NCBI RefSeq assembly: GCF_003610375.1
Contig: NZ_RAPZ01000012.1
Span: 62,001 to 126,000, forward strand
Reading direction: 5' to 3'
Source: Sphingomonas sp. PP-CC-1A-547
Lineage (GTDB): Bacteria; Pseudomonadota; Alphaproteobacteria; Sphingomonadales; Sphingomonadaceae
Length of the DNA: 64,000 bases
Shown here: in pieces, positions 41,507 through 50,514 of the stretch
Position numbering within the stretch: position 1 is the first letter of the stretch
Layout: every line of letters starts with the position of its first letter
Program-made: the position numbers and the translations under genes
The notes under the pieces: model-generated
Told to the model about the DNA's origin: nothing
The model's input: only the letters and a program-made list of their open reading frames with translations
The model's database searches: none

Positions 41507-42301
41507 TTAGTTGAAGCGGTAACCGGAGATCGCGGTTTGCAGGACGTGTTGGCTGTAGACCTGCTTACCGGGTTGGTCGGAGGCACCGGCGGCGACCATC
41601 AGCGGGAGGAGATGCTCTTCGCGGGGGTGCGAGAGGCGGCCGGCGGGGGCTTCGGCCCAACGGGCTAGCGCCTCCGCTCGCGCGGCTGGTTCGGCCTCGA
41701 CCGCGGCGGTCAGCCATTGGTCGAAGGCTTCGGACGGCGCGGTGAAACGCGGGTCGCCGTAGCCGCGCATGTTGTGGAAGCTCATGCCCGAGCCGACGAT
41801 CAGGACGCCTTCGTCGCGCAGTGGGGCGAGTGCGCGGCCGGCGGCGGCGTGCAACGTAGGGTCGAGATCGCGGTCGACCGACATCTCGACGACCGGGATG
41901 TCGGCGTCGGGGAACGCGACCTTCATCGGGATGAAGACGCCGTGATCGAGGCCGCGGGTCGGGTCGACATTGGCGGTCAGGCCGGCGCCGCGGAGCAGGT
42001 CGGCGGCGCGGGCAGCCAAGACGGGATCGCCGGGCGCGTCGTAGCGCAACTCGTAGGTATGCGCCGGGAAGCCGCCGTAATCGTAGATCAGTGGCGGTGT
42101 GGCGGCACCGGAGAAGGCGAAGCCGCGCGTTTCCCAGTGGCCGGATACGACGAGGATCGCCTTGGGCTTTTCGGGCAGCGAGGCGGCGATCGACCGGAGG
42201 TACGCGGCCATGCCGGTCCAGTTCCCGGCAGGGTCGTCCATGAAGAAGCAGGGTCCGCCCCCGTGCGGGATGAAGAGCGTGGGCTGGCGGGTAATTGTCA
42301 T
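41507..42301 (-). CDS. Extradiol ring-cleavage dioxygenase, LigB/DODA family
   Basis: A 264-residue class III extradiol dioxygenase of the DODA type. The metal-site His are in PTLFIPHGGGPCFF near residue 13 and SGHWETRGF near residue 52. RGLDHGVFIPM near residue 110 and SGMSFHNMRGY near residue 170 complete the pattern. Such enzymes open catechol-like rings with non-heme iron or zinc. The ATG has a weak GGAA-type site. It begins the apparent operon with the FMN reductase and pirin genes. Confidence 0.9.
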   Translation of the reverse strand: MTITRQPTLFIPHGGGPCFFMDDPAGNWTGMAAYLRSIAASLPEKPKAILVVSGHWETRGFAFSGAATPPLIYDYGGFPAHTYELRYDAPGDPVLAARAADLLRGAGLTANVDPTRGLDHGVFIPMKVAFPDADIPVVEMSVDRDLDPTLHAAAGRALAPLRDEGVLIVGSGMSFHNMRGYGDPRFTAPSEAFDQWLTAAVEAEPAARAEALARWAEAPAGRLSHPREEHLLPLMVAAGASDQPGKQVYSQHVLQTAISGYRFN

Positions 42302-42377
42302 GATTCCGAGGTAGGCGGCGATGGCGGCGACCGGAAGGCCGCGAATGGCAACGCTGCGTTGCCGGTTGGCGCGGCGG

Positions 42378-43436
42378 TTACGTCCAGTAGAGGATACGGG
42401 CCTGCGGGAGTTTGGCCGCGATCTCATCCTGGAAGAAGGTGCGGAGCGCGCGCATCGTGTCGGCGTCGTAGACATATTTGACCGAGCCGAACTTGGTGCG
42501 TTTCTCGGTGCGGTTGGCCATGCTGAGGTCGAGCGACGATCCGGGATACCAGGTTTCCAGCACCGCCTTCGAGCCCGGCGTGTAGCGATGCGTGATCAGT
42601 TCGATCGTCACGTCGAGAACGTCGGCGAGCACCCTGCCCGCCTTCGCCAGCAAGTCACCATACGCCTCGCGCCAACCCTCAGCGGCGATGATCGGCGCGA
42701 CCGTCAGGCCGATCTTGTAGCCCGCGTCCGCCATTCGACGTAGCGCGAGCAGGCGGGCTGCGACCGGGCTGGTGCCGCCCTCGAAGCGCGCATAGGCGGC
42801 GGGGTTGATCGAGGCGCGCATCCGGGTGCGGCCACGGTGGTCGAGCGTCAGCAATGGCTCGACGGCGTCGAACTTGGTGGTGAAGCGCAGTTGCACGTCC
42901 GCCTCCCACGCGCCGAAATGCGCGATCAGCGCGGAGAGCGATCCGGTGACGTGCTCGATGCCGAGCGGGTCGGTGTAGCAGGACGCCTCGAACGTCGTGC
43001 CTTCATGCGCGCGGGCGGTCGAGCGCGACGTGACCGTGCCTTGGCCAAGGTGCGCGGGGAGTTCGGCGAGGATCTCGGGCAGGTTCGCGTAGACGCGGGT
43101 GATCGGCGGGCCTTTGAGCGAGCCGGCGAGGTAGCAATAGCCGCAATGTGCAGGGCAGCCCTCGGCGAGGTCGATCCGCCAGTCCGCGCTGGGGGCGATC
43201 GGCTGGAGCTTGCGCTTCGAGGGTGGCGCGACGACGAGCGCGAGCGTTGCCTTGGCTTCGGCATAGGCGCGACGAGAGTCTTCGGGGAAATCGAGCTTGA
43301 GACGGTCGCTTGGCAGCGTCGTGACGGGTACGCCGAGCGCGGTTGCGCGCGCGACAATCTCGGCACCGTGCTCCCAGGTCAGTGCGGACGGAGTCGCCAG
43401 CAGGCGGCGAGGTTGCCAGAGTTTTTGCGAACGCAT
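42378..43436 (-). CDS. Spore photoproduct lyase family radical SAM protein
   Basis: A 352-residue radical SAM protein. The iron-sulfur motif C-x3-C-x2-C is GCPAHCGYC (Cys94, Cys98, Cys101), and TFEASCYTDPLGIEHVTGSL near residue 150 corresponds to the region of the SPL hydrogen-donor Cys, here Cys153. In Bacillus the enzyme repairs the spore photoproduct thymine dimer; this bacterium is not expected to make spores. Its relatives in alphaproteobacteria have unknown substrates, possibly another thymine lesion. It is on the same strand as the regA gene but 36 bases downstream of it. Confidence 0.88.
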   Translation of the reverse strand: MRSQKLWQPRRLLATPSALTWEHGAEIVARATALGVPVTTLPSDRLKLDFPEDSRRAYAEAKATLALVVAPPSKRKLQPIAPSADWRIDLAEGCPAHCGYCYLAGSLKGPPITRVYANLPEILAELPAHLGQGTVTSRSTARAHEGTTFEASCYTDPLGIEHVTGSLSALIAHFGAWEADVQLRFTTKFDAVEPLLTLDHRGRTRMRASINPAAYARFEGGTSPVAARLLALRRMADAGYKIGLTVAPIIAAEGWREAYGDLLAKAGRVLADVLDVTIELITHRYTPGSKAVLETWYPGSSLDLSMANRTEKRTKFGSVKYVYDADTMRALRTFFQDEIAAKLPQARILYWT

Positions 43437-43472
43437 CGGAGGACAACGCCGGCCCTCCCCTATGCGTTGCCG

Positions 43473-44018
43473 CTATTTTACCGGGCGCTTCTCGAGCTTT
43501 CGCGCGAGCGTACGGCGGTGCATGCCGAGGCGGCGCGCGGTCTCCGAAATGTTGAAGTCGGTTTCGGCGAGCGTGGTGTGGATACGCTCCCATTCGAGCG
43601 TCTTGATCGAGGTCGGGCGCTCGGACAATTCGGTGTCGACGCTGCCCTCCGTACGGTCGAACGCGGCTTCGATGTCGTCGGTGTTCGAGGGTTTGACGAG
43701 ATAGTGCGACGCGCCGAGCTTGATCGCCTCGACCGCGGTGGCGATGCTGGCGAAACCGGTGAGGACGACGACGAGGATCTCGGGGTCGTGCGCATGGAGC
43801 GTCTGGACGCAGACCAGGCCGGACGCGCCGCCCAGCTTCAGGTCGACGACCGCGTAGCGCGGGGTCCGCTCGGCCAGTTGCTCGACGAGTTCCTCGTGGC
43901 TGGCGGCCTGCATCACCTCGTAGCCGCGGCGTTCGAACGAGCGGCGGAGCGTACGGGCGAAGGTCTCGTCGTCCTCGACGATCGCCAGGAGTTTGGGTTC
44001 GGTCATGGCCTCGGTCAT
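43473..44018 (-). CDS. regA: Redox response regulator, RegA/PrrA/ActR type
   Basis: A 181-residue response regulator with an N-terminal receiver (phospho-acceptor Asp59 in AVVDLKLGG, Lys109 in LVKPSN) and a C-terminal Fis-type helix-turn-helix (TDFNISETARRLGMHRRTLA). This arrangement, with the proline-less linker and short Fis domain, is typical of RegA/PrrA/ActR, which control respiration, nitrogen and carbon genes in response to redox. It overlaps regB by 4 bases (ATGA). It is the last gene of the cyo operon. Confidence 0.93.
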   Translation of the reverse strand: MTEAMTEPKLLAIVEDDETFARTLRRSFERRGYEVMQAASHEELVEQLAERTPRYAVVDLKLGGASGLVCVQTLHAHDPEILVVVLTGFASIATAVEAIKLGASHYLVKPSNTDDIEAAFDRTEGSVDTELSERPTSIKTLEWERIHTTLAETDFNISETARRLGMHRRTLARKLEKRPVK

Positions 44019-45328
44019 GACAGGGCGATCGCGGAGAGGGGCATGGTAATCGTGACTTCGGCGCCGCCGCCTTCGCAGTTTACCACCGACACGCCGCCAC
44101 CGAGCTTGCGCATGACGTTGACGGCGAGGAACAGGCCAAGGCCGTGGCCGGGTTCGCGCTTGCTCGACTGATAGGGTTTGCCGAAGCTGGCGAGGCGTTC
44201 GTCGCTGAAGCCGGGGCCGCGGTCTCGGACGATCAGCGCGAGGTCGCCGTCGGTGCGTTCGCCGCGGAAGGCGACCCAGTGCGGCGAGGCTTCGGCGGCG
44301 TTGTCGAGCACGTTGGCGATCACCTGTTTGAGCGCGGGGTCCGACACGACCTGCGGATCGTCGCCGACTCGCGTGGTATAATCAAAATCGACCGATGGGT
44401 GCACCGCGCGCCATTCGTCGACGATCCCGTCGAGGAGCTGGTGGAGCGGCATGATCTCAGGCGCCTCGCCGCGCGCTTCGCCGGCCGAGAGCAAGATGCC
44501 GGTGACGATCGCCTTGCAGCGCTGGACCTCGGATTGCATCTCGACGATCTCGGCCTGGAGGTCGGCGTCCTGCGCGAGCGTCGGCATGCGGCGCCAGTCT
44601 GCCAGGATCACGGCGATCGATGCGAGTGGCGTGCCGAGCTCGTGCGCGGCGCCCGACGCCAGCAGACCCATGCGGACGATGTGGTCCTCCTCCGCGGCCT
44701 GCTGGCGTAGGTCGGCAAGGCGCGTGTCGCGGGCGCGCAGATTGCCGGTGATGCGCGTCATGAAGAGCATCAACAGCGTCGCGATCAGCATGAAGCAGAG
44801 CAGCGAGCCGATCGTGTAGAGCAGGAAATACTCGCCGCTGTAATCGGGGGGCAGGATCAACGGGCGGTAATAGAGCGTGAGCACGCCGAAACAGGCGGCG
44901 GTGACGGCGACGATCGCCCAGCTCGACCAGCGATCGAGCAACACGGCGCCGAGCACGACGTGGAGCAGGTAGAGCGAGATGAACGGGTTGGTCGCGCCGC
45001 CGGCGAGATACAGCTGCGTGGTAAGCAGGCCGACGTCGAACAGAAGGGCAAGCAGCAGCTGGATGTTCGCGCCCTTGCGCCAGCCGTACAGCGGCATACT
45101 CGCGAGGTTGAGGCCCACGGCGGCGGCGAGCGCGGCCATCATGGGGACGAGCGGAAGGTCGAAACCAAGGCCGAAGCGCGCGAACAGGATGGTGACGAAC
45201 TGGCCGGCGACCGCGATCCAGCGGAGCGTCACGAGCTGGCGCATGTTGGCGTTGCCGGTCGCGTCGGTGCGTGCGGTCGCGAGCGCGAGCCAGCGCTGCC
45301 ATCCCTGGCGTGCCGCCTCCGAGGTCAT
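44015..45328 (-). CDS. regB: Redox sensor histidine kinase, RegB/PrrB/ActS type
   Basis: A 437-residue membrane histidine kinase. Six transmembrane helices precede the kinase; the conserved quinone-binding motif GGATNPF is at 110-116. The H-box is LLASGAAHELGTPLASIAVI with His229, and Cys271 (VQRCKAIV) corresponds to the redox-active Cys of RegB. The ATPase has NVLDNAAEAS, DRGPGFSDE and GHGLGLFLAV. RegB senses quinone-pool and Cys redox state. It is encoded directly downstream of surf1 with a 4-base overlap and overlaps regA by 4 bases. Confidence 0.95.
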   Translation of the reverse strand: MTSEAARQGWQRWLALATARTDATGNANMRQLVTLRWIAVAGQFVTILFARFGLGFDLPLVPMMAALAAAVGLNLASMPLYGWRKGANIQLLLALLFDVGLLTTQLYLAGGATNPFISLYLLHVVLGAVLLDRWSSWAIVAVTAACFGVLTLYYRPLILPPDYSGEYFLLYTIGSLLCFMLIATLLMLFMTRITGNLRARDTRLADLRQQAAEEDHIVRMGLLASGAAHELGTPLASIAVILADWRRMPTLAQDADLQAEIVEMQSEVQRCKAIVTGILLSAGEARGEAPEIMPLHQLLDGIVDEWRAVHPSVDFDYTTRVGDDPQVVSDPALKQVIANVLDNAAEASPHWVAFRGERTDGDLALIVRDRGPGFSDERLASFGKPYQSSKREPGHGLGLFLAVNVMRKLGGGVSVVNCEGGGAEVTITMPLSAIALS

Positions 45329-46044
45329 TCCGCACCCCGCCGCTTCCGCGCGTCCTGGCGGACGAACACGACGAACGCGCCGATCGTCATCGCAGCGAGC
45401 GCGAACCAAGTCAGCATGTAGACAAGGTGGTTGTTGGGGAAGGCGATGATCGTCAGGCCGCCGACCGGGGCGGCGGTGCCGGACTTGTCCGCGTCGACGA
45501 AATAGGGGGCGACGTTCGACAGGCCACGCGCGCTGGCGATCGCAGCGACATCGCGCGAATACCATTTGCCGGTGGCGGGGTCGTTATGACGCAGGAAGCC
45601 GCCGCCGGGCTCGGTGATGCGGAGATAGCCGGTGATCGTGACCGAGCCGGTGGGCTTGGTATGCGCGACGCGCTGTTCGGACGAGACGTAGCCGCGGTTG
45701 ACGAGGACAGTAAAGCCCTGTGCGGTCCGCAAAGGCGTGACGACCCAATAGCCGCTGCCAAGCGCAGTGGCGGCGCGGACCAGCGTTTCGCGAGTATTGT
45801 CGAGGGTCCCGTCGAGCCGGATGCGGCGATAGGCATCCGTGGTGGCGGTAATCGCATTCCAGGAGGCTGGTCCGGGCGGGGCGACCGGCGCGGCGTGAGA
45901 GCGCGCCGCGACCTGTGCGATCAGGTTGAGCTTCCAGGTACGGCGCTCGACTTGCCAGATGCCGAGCGCCATGAACCCGGCGAACAGCAGCAGCGCGACC
46001 AGACCTGCGACATAGACGGCAGGGCCCGGTCGCATCCTCATCAC
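45325..46044 (-). CDS. SURF1 family protein, oxidase assembly factor
   Basis: A 239-residue SURF1-type protein with two transmembrane helices, one at each end. Motifs are GIWQVERRTWKLNLI near residue 30, LGSGYWVVTPLR near residue 100, TVLVNRGYV, and the C-terminal NNHLVYMLTWFALAAMTIGA. SURF1 proteins help heme a insertion into oxidases; Paracoccus has a separate quinol-oxidase copy (Surf1q) in its qox operon, so this one is probably the quinol-oxidase form. It overlaps cyoD by 4 bases. Confidence 0.92.
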   Translation of the reverse strand: MMRMRPGPAVYVAGLVALLLFAGFMALGIWQVERRTWKLNLIAQVAARSHAAPVAPPGPASWNAITATTDAYRRIRLDGTLDNTRETLVRAATALGSGYWVVTPLRTAQGFTVLVNRGYVSSEQRVAHTKPTGSVTITGYLRITEPGGGFLRHNDPATGKWYSRDVAAIASARGLSNVAPYFVDADKSGTAAPVGGLTIIAFPNNHLVYMLTWFALAAMTIGAFVVFVRQDARKRRGAE

Positions 46045-46424
46045 ATGTCCGCCGCGGCCTGCATCGGCATCATGTTCGTGTTCATGTGGTACATCACCCA
46101 GATCGATCCGCTGAGCGTGATAACGACGAGGATGATCGTGAAGATCAGCGCCATCATCGTCCAGCCGCCCTCCGACTTGCCGCTCATGTGCAGGAAGTAG
46201 ATCATGTGGACGACGATCTGCGCGACCGCGAAGACCATCACGACGAGCGCGGCGGTCGAGGGATCCTTGAACGCGCCGGTCATGACTGCCCAGAACGGGA
46301 TCGCGGTCAGGATGACCGAGAGGAAGAACCCCTTGAGGTAGCTGCCTCGCGTGCCGTGTGCTGCGCCATTGTCATGGTCGTGATCGGCGTGCGGATTGTT
46401 CGCCGGTGCTTGGGGATCGCTCAT
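46041..46424 (-). CDS. cyoD: Cytochrome o ubiquinol oxidase subunit IV
   Basis: A 127-residue protein with three transmembrane helices. The CyoD pattern is GFFLSVILTAIPFWAVMTGA near the N-terminal third, QIVVHMIYFLHM and the C-terminal IIL...SGSIWVMYHMNTNMM. The start is ATG (MSDPQAPANN) overlapping cyoC by 4 bases; a longer frame exists but would begin inside cyoC. The subunit stabilises the heme-copper oxidase. A His-rich cytoplasmic N-terminus (ADHDHDNGAAH) is notable. Confidence 0.95.
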   Translation of the reverse strand: MSDPQAPANNPHADHDHDNGAAHGTRGSYLKGFFLSVILTAIPFWAVMTGAFKDPSTAALVVMVFAVAQIVVHMIYFLHMSGKSEGGWTMMALIFTIILVVITLSGSIWVMYHMNTNMMPMQAAADM

Positions 46425-47059
46425 CGCAGGGTGCCCATCAGATAGACGAAGGTAAAGACGCCGATCCAGATGACGTCGAGGAAATGCCAGAACATGCTGA
46501 GGCACATCAGGCGGCGCTTGTTGGCAGCGATCAGGCCGTGCTTCTGGACCTGGACCATCAGCGTGACGAGCCAGATCAGGCCCATCGTGACGTGAAGGCC
46601 GTGCGTGCCGACCAGCGTGAAGAACGACGACAGGAACGCGCTGCGGGTCGGGCCCGCACCCTCATGGATGAGGTTGGCGAACTCGTACATTTCGATCGAC
46701 AGGAACGCGAGGCCGAACAGGCCGGTGAAGACCAGCCACATCTGCATGACGCGCTGGCGACCTTCCTCCATCGACAGCATCGCGAAGCCGTAGGTGATCG
46801 ACGAGAACAGCAGCATCGCGGTGTTCACCGCCACCAGCGGCAGCTCGAAGATTTCCTTCGGGCTGGGGCCGCCGGCATAGCTGTTGCCGAGCACGGCATA
46901 GGCCGCGAACAGCACCGCGAAGATGAGGCAATCGCTCATCAGGTACATCCAGAAGCCCAGCATCGTGCTGCTGCCTTCCGGATGTTCGTGCTCCTCGATG
47001 TCGTAGAACGAGACCTTCTCGGTCTCGTTCAGGCCATCCTTCATGGGTATTGCGGACAT
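46421..47059 (-). CDS. cyoC: Cytochrome o ubiquinol oxidase subunit III
   Basis: A 212-residue subunit III with five transmembrane helices, typical of quinol oxidases. Features are EGSSTMLGFWMYLMSDCLIF near the N-terminus, PLVAVNTAMLLFSSITYGFA, THGLHVTMGLIWL and the final LIAANKRRLMCLSMFWHFLD. It starts 4 bases after cyoB ends and ends with a 4-base overlap with cyoD, so the operon is tightly coupled. Confidence 0.96.
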   Translation of the reverse strand: MSAIPMKDGLNETEKVSFYDIEEHEHPEGSSTMLGFWMYLMSDCLIFAVLFAAYAVLGNSYAGGPSPKEIFELPLVAVNTAMLLFSSITYGFAMLSMEEGRQRVMQMWLVFTGLFGLAFLSIEMYEFANLIHEGAGPTRSAFLSSFFTLVGTHGLHVTMGLIWLVTLMVQVQKHGLIAANKRRLMCLSMFWHFLDVIWIGVFTFVYLMGTLR

Positions 47060-47063
47060 CGCG

Positions 47064-49064
47064 TCAGGCTCCCTGGGTCGCGAGCTGGCGGGTGCGCGCG
47101 TTCTCGGTGGCGATCACGTCCTCGACCGGGATGTGGAAGTCGCGCTTATAGTTGAAGGTGTGGAAGATCGTCGTCGCGAAGATGCCGACCAGCGTGAGCC
47201 CTGCGAGCCACCAGATGTACCAGATCATCGCAAACCCGAACGCCACGCTGAGGCCGGCGAGCACGACACCCGTGCCGGTGCCGCTCGGCATGTGGATCGA
47301 CTTGAAGCCGGTCACAGGCCGCTCGTGCTTGCGATCCTTCATGTCGTACCAAGCGTCCAGGTCGTGGACGATCGGCGTGAACGCGAAGTTGTACTCCGGC
47401 GGCGGCGACGAGGTGGCCCACTCCAGCGTGCGACCGTTCCACGGATCGCCGCTGTGATCGGCCAGCGCTTCGCGGTTGCGAATGCTGACGAAGATCTGGA
47501 GCAGGAAGGCACCGATGCCGGCTGCGATCAGGGCTGCACCGAAGGCGGCGATGACGAACCAGATCTGCAGGTTCGGATCATCGAAATAGCGCATCCGGCG
47601 AGTCACGCCCATCAGGCCGAGCACGTAGAGCGGCATGAACGCGAAGTAGAAGCCGACCACCCAGCACCAGAACGACACCGTACCCCACTTTTTGTCCAGC
47701 TTGAAGCCGAACGCCTTCGGGAACCAGTAGTTGATGCCTGCGAACATGCCGAACAGCGTCCCGCCGATGATCACGTTATGGAAATGCGCGACCAGGAACA
47801 GCGAGTTGTGCAGCACGAAATCGGCTGGTGGGACGGCAAGGAGGACGCCGGTCATGCCGCCGATCGTGAAGGTCACCATGAAGGCGATCGTCCACATCAT
47901 CGGCAGTTCGAACCGGATCCGGCCCTTGTACATCGTGAACAGCCAGTTGAAGATCTTGGCCCCGGTCGGGATCGAGATGATCATCGTGGTGATGCCGAAG
48001 AACGAGTTCACGCTCGCGCCCGACCCCATCGTGAAGAAGTGGTGCAGCCAGACGAGGTAGGCGAGGATCGTGATGACGAGCGTCGCATAGACCATCGAGC
48101 TGTAGCCGAAGAGGCGCTTGCCCGAGAAGGTCGAAGTGACTTCCGAGAAGATGCCGAATGCCGGCAGGACCAGGATGTAGACCTCGGGGTGACCCCAGAT
48201 CCAGATCAGGTTGACGTACATCATCGGGTTGCCGCCCGAGTCGTTCGTGAAGAACGCGGTGCCGATGTAGCGATCGAGCGACAGCATCGCGAGAACCGCG
48301 GTCAGCACCGGGAAGGCGGCGACGATCAGGATGTTGGTGCAGAGCGACGTCCAGGTGAAGATCGGCATCTTCATCATGGTCATGCCGGGTGCGCGCATCT
48401 TGACGATGGTCGCGACCAGATTGACGCCGGACAAAAGTGTCCCGATGCCCGCGATCTGCAGTGCCCAGATATAGTAATCGACACCGACGTCGGGCGAGTA
48501 GGCCAGTCCCGAGAGGGGCGGCATCGCGAGCCAACCGGTCCGCGCGAACTCACCGATGAACAGCGACATCATGACGATCACGGCACCGGCCGTGGTCATC
48601 CAGAAGCTGAAATTGTTGAGGAACGGGAACGACACGTCGCGCGCACCGATCTGGAGCGGGACGACGTAGTTCATCAGACCCGTGACCATCGGCATCGCCA
48701 CGAAGAAGATCATAATCACGCCGTGCGCGGTGAAGACCTGGTCGTAGTGATGCGCGGTCAGGTAGCCTTCGGACCCGTTGAACGCCATCGCCTGCTGCGC
48801 ACGCATCATGATCGCGTCGGAGAACCCGCGCAGCAGCATGACGATCGCCAAGATCATGTACATGATCCCGATCTTCTTGTGGTCCACGCTCGTGAACCAC
48901 TGGTTCCAAAGATAGCCCCAGACCTTGAAATAGGTCAGCGCGGCGACGAGCCCGAGCCCGCCGATCGCCACCATCGCGAAGGTGGCGACGACGATCGGTT
49001 CGTGCAGCGGCAGCGACTCCAGGGTCAGGCGGCCGAAGATAGTCTTCAACAGGGTGTCGTTCAT
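47064..49064 (-). CDS. cyoB: Cytochrome o ubiquinol oxidase subunit I
   Basis: A 666-residue heme-copper oxidase subunit I, near the E. coli length of 663. The heme and CuB ligands sit in [46 protein letters not shown] and [13 protein letters not shown]. The K- and D-channel residues fit the A-type: GHPEVY gives the cross-linked Tyr, and a conserved [16 protein letters not shown] is present. It reduces oxygen with ubiquinol and pumps protons. It starts 10 bases after cyoA ends. Confidence 0.97.
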   Translation of the reverse strand: MNDTLLKTIFGRLTLESLPLHEPIVVATFAMVAIGGLGLVAALTYFKVWGYLWNQWFTSVDHKKIGIMYMILAIVMLLRGFSDAIMMRAQQAMAFNGSEGYLTAHHYDQVFTAHGVIMIFFVAMPMVTGLMNYVVPLQIGARDVSFPFLNNFSFWMTTAGAVIVMMSLFIGEFARTGWLAMPPLSGLAYSPDVGVDYYIWALQIAGIGTLLSGVNLVATIVKMRAPGMTMMKMPIFTWTSLCTNILIVAAFPVLTAVLAMLSLDRYIGTAFFTNDSGGNPMMYVNLIWIWGHPEVYILVLPAFGIFSEVTSTFSGKRLFGYSSMVYATLVITILAYLVWLHHFFTMGSGASVNSFFGITTMIISIPTGAKIFNWLFTMYKGRIRFELPMMWTIAFMVTFTIGGMTGVLLAVPPADFVLHNSLFLVAHFHNVIIGGTLFGMFAGINYWFPKAFGFKLDKKWGTVSFWCWVVGFYFAFMPLYVLGLMGVTRRMRYFDDPNLQIWFVIAAFGAALIAAGIGAFLLQIFVSIRNREALADHSGDPWNGRTLEWATSSPPPEYNFAFTPIVHDLDAWYDMKDRKHERPVTGFKSIHMPSGTGTGVVLAGLSVAFGFAMIWYIWWLAGLTLVGIFATTIFHTFNYKRDFHIPVEDVIATENARTRQLATQGA

Positions 49065-49074
49065 GATGGTTTCT

Positions 49075-50301
49075 CTAGCCGTTCGCGACGGGGCGCGTGC
49101 CCGGCATGGTGGAGGGGGTCAGCATCGTGTGATTGCGGTTGGACTGCGAGCCGGGGGCGCTGTTTGCACCATCCTTTTTGATGTCAGCCGGCGCGGTCCA
49201 ATGGTTGCCGCTTCCCTTTTCGTCCGCGTCCTTCATCAACGCGCCTTCGGGATGACCGGTGTCCTGCGGGCCCTTGCCGCCATTGACTCCGGGCATCGCC
49301 ATGCCGGCGTGCGAGTCCCCCCCGCCTTTGCCGCCGTGCATCATCTGCGACATGCAGACCTTGCCGGGCTGGACGCACTGCTCGACGACCAGCTTGAACA
49401 TGTTCGCCTCGACCGCATTGTAATAGCGGACCGGGACCTTCTCGCTCGGCTTCTCCAGCTGGAGATAGCTTGCACGATTGAGGCCGCCCCCCCGCTGCTT
49501 GACCTGGTTGATCCAGGCATCGAAGCCCGCGTCGCTGACGCCGTGGAAGCGGAAGCGCATCCCCGAGAAGCCTGCGCCGCTATAGTTGGACGAGAAGCCC
49601 TCGTAGTTGCCGGGCTTGTTGATCACCGCGTTCAGCGTCGTCTGCATGCCGGGCATCGTGTATATCATGCCGGCAAGCGCAGGGATGTAGAACGCGTTCA
49701 TCACCGACGACGAAGTCATCTGGAAACGGATCGGGCGATCGACCGGCGCGGCCAGTTCGTTGACCGTGGCAATGCCGTATTCCGGATAGATGAAAAGCCA
49801 CTTCCAATCGAGCGCGACGACCTGAACCTCGATCGGCTTGCCGGCGCCATTGGCGCCGTTGCCGGCCTGCTGCTTGTCGACCAGGTTGCCGACCGGCACG
49901 TTGTTCGCGAGCGTCGGCGCATCGGGCTTGATCCGGCCGAGCGGACGGTACGGATCGAGCAGATGCGTGCTGGTCCACGTCAGCGCGCCGAGCGCGATGA
50001 TGATCAGCAGCGGAATGCCCCAGATCAGCAGCTCGAGGCCGACGGAGTGATCCCAGTTGGGCTCGTACTTGGCGGTCTTGTTCGACTGGCGATAGCGGAA
50101 CGCGAACAGCAGCGTGAGGATGATCACCGGCACGATGATCAACAGCATCAGCCCGGTCGCGATCAGCACGAGATCGCGCTGTTGCACTGCGATATCGCCC
50201 GAAGGCGACATCACGACCCAGTTGCAGCCGCTGGTGAGCAGCGCAAGCGGCAGCACTGCCAGCCATTTTTTCGCGCGGGAAACGGTTTTCTCAACGATCA
50301 T
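49075..50301 (-). CDS. cyoA: Cytochrome o ubiquinol oxidase subunit II, long C-terminus
   Basis: A 408-residue subunit II, longer than the E. coli protein (315). It is a lipoprotein ([12 protein letters not shown], Cys after TSG), has two transmembrane helices and a periplasmic cupredoxin-like domain ([20 protein letters not shown], then [20 protein letters not shown]) without the CuA Cys pair, as expected for a quinol oxidase. The last ~90 residues are an unusual His/Met/Gly-rich tail ([19 protein letters not shown] and more). It is the first gene of the operon; a 15-base palindrome sits 36 bases upstream. Confidence 0.95.
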   Translation of the reverse strand: MIVEKTVSRAKKWLAVLPLALLTSGCNWVVMSPSGDIAVQQRDLVLIATGLMLLIIVPVIILTLLFAFRYRQSNKTAKYEPNWDHSVGLELLIWGIPLLIIIALGALTWTSTHLLDPYRPLGRIKPDAPTLANNVPVGNLVDKQQAGNGANGAGKPIEVQVVALDWKWLFIYPEYGIATVNELAAPVDRPIRFQMTSSSVMNAFYIPALAGMIYTMPGMQTTLNAVINKPGNYEGFSSNYSGAGFSGMRFRFHGVSDAGFDAWINQVKQRGGGLNRASYLQLEKPSEKVPVRYYNAVEANMFKLVVEQCVQPGKVCMSQMMHGGKGGGDSHAGMAMPGVNGGKGPQDTGHPEGALMKDADEKGSGNHWTAPADIKKDGANSAPGSQSNRNHTMLTPSTMPGTRPVANG

Positions 50302-50337
50302 GCGGTTCCCCTACGCCTCGCTTTCGCCGCGCTACAG

Positions 50338-50352
50338 TGGACAATTTGTCCA
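50338..50352. promoter_or_regulatory. 15-bp palindrome upstream of cyoA
   Basis: TGGACAATTTGTCCA has perfect 7-base arms (TGGACAA/TTGTCCA) around a central T. It lies in the 213-base gap between cyoA and the divergent MFS gene, 36 bases before the cyoA start. It could serve an Rrf2-, MarR- or similar dimeric regulator; it does not match FNR (TTGAT-N4-ATCAA) well. Confidence 0.5.
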
Positions 50353-50514
50353 ATGGGCGCTGCACTGCAACATCGGCATGGCTTTATCGTCGCCCGGAGT
50401 AGCATAGATCACCCCTGCCCGCATTGGGCGCGGGAGATTGGCGCGGAATATATCTGCCCGCATCCGCCGGAACAGCGTATCATCGGGTTCGCGCCCTGAA
50501 GAGCGAGTTGAAGA

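Noticed and set aside
47043..49181. 712-codon plus-strand frame opposite cyoB
   Set aside because: It is a shadow of the oxidase subunit, extremely rich in His, Asp, Arg and Glu without any domain.
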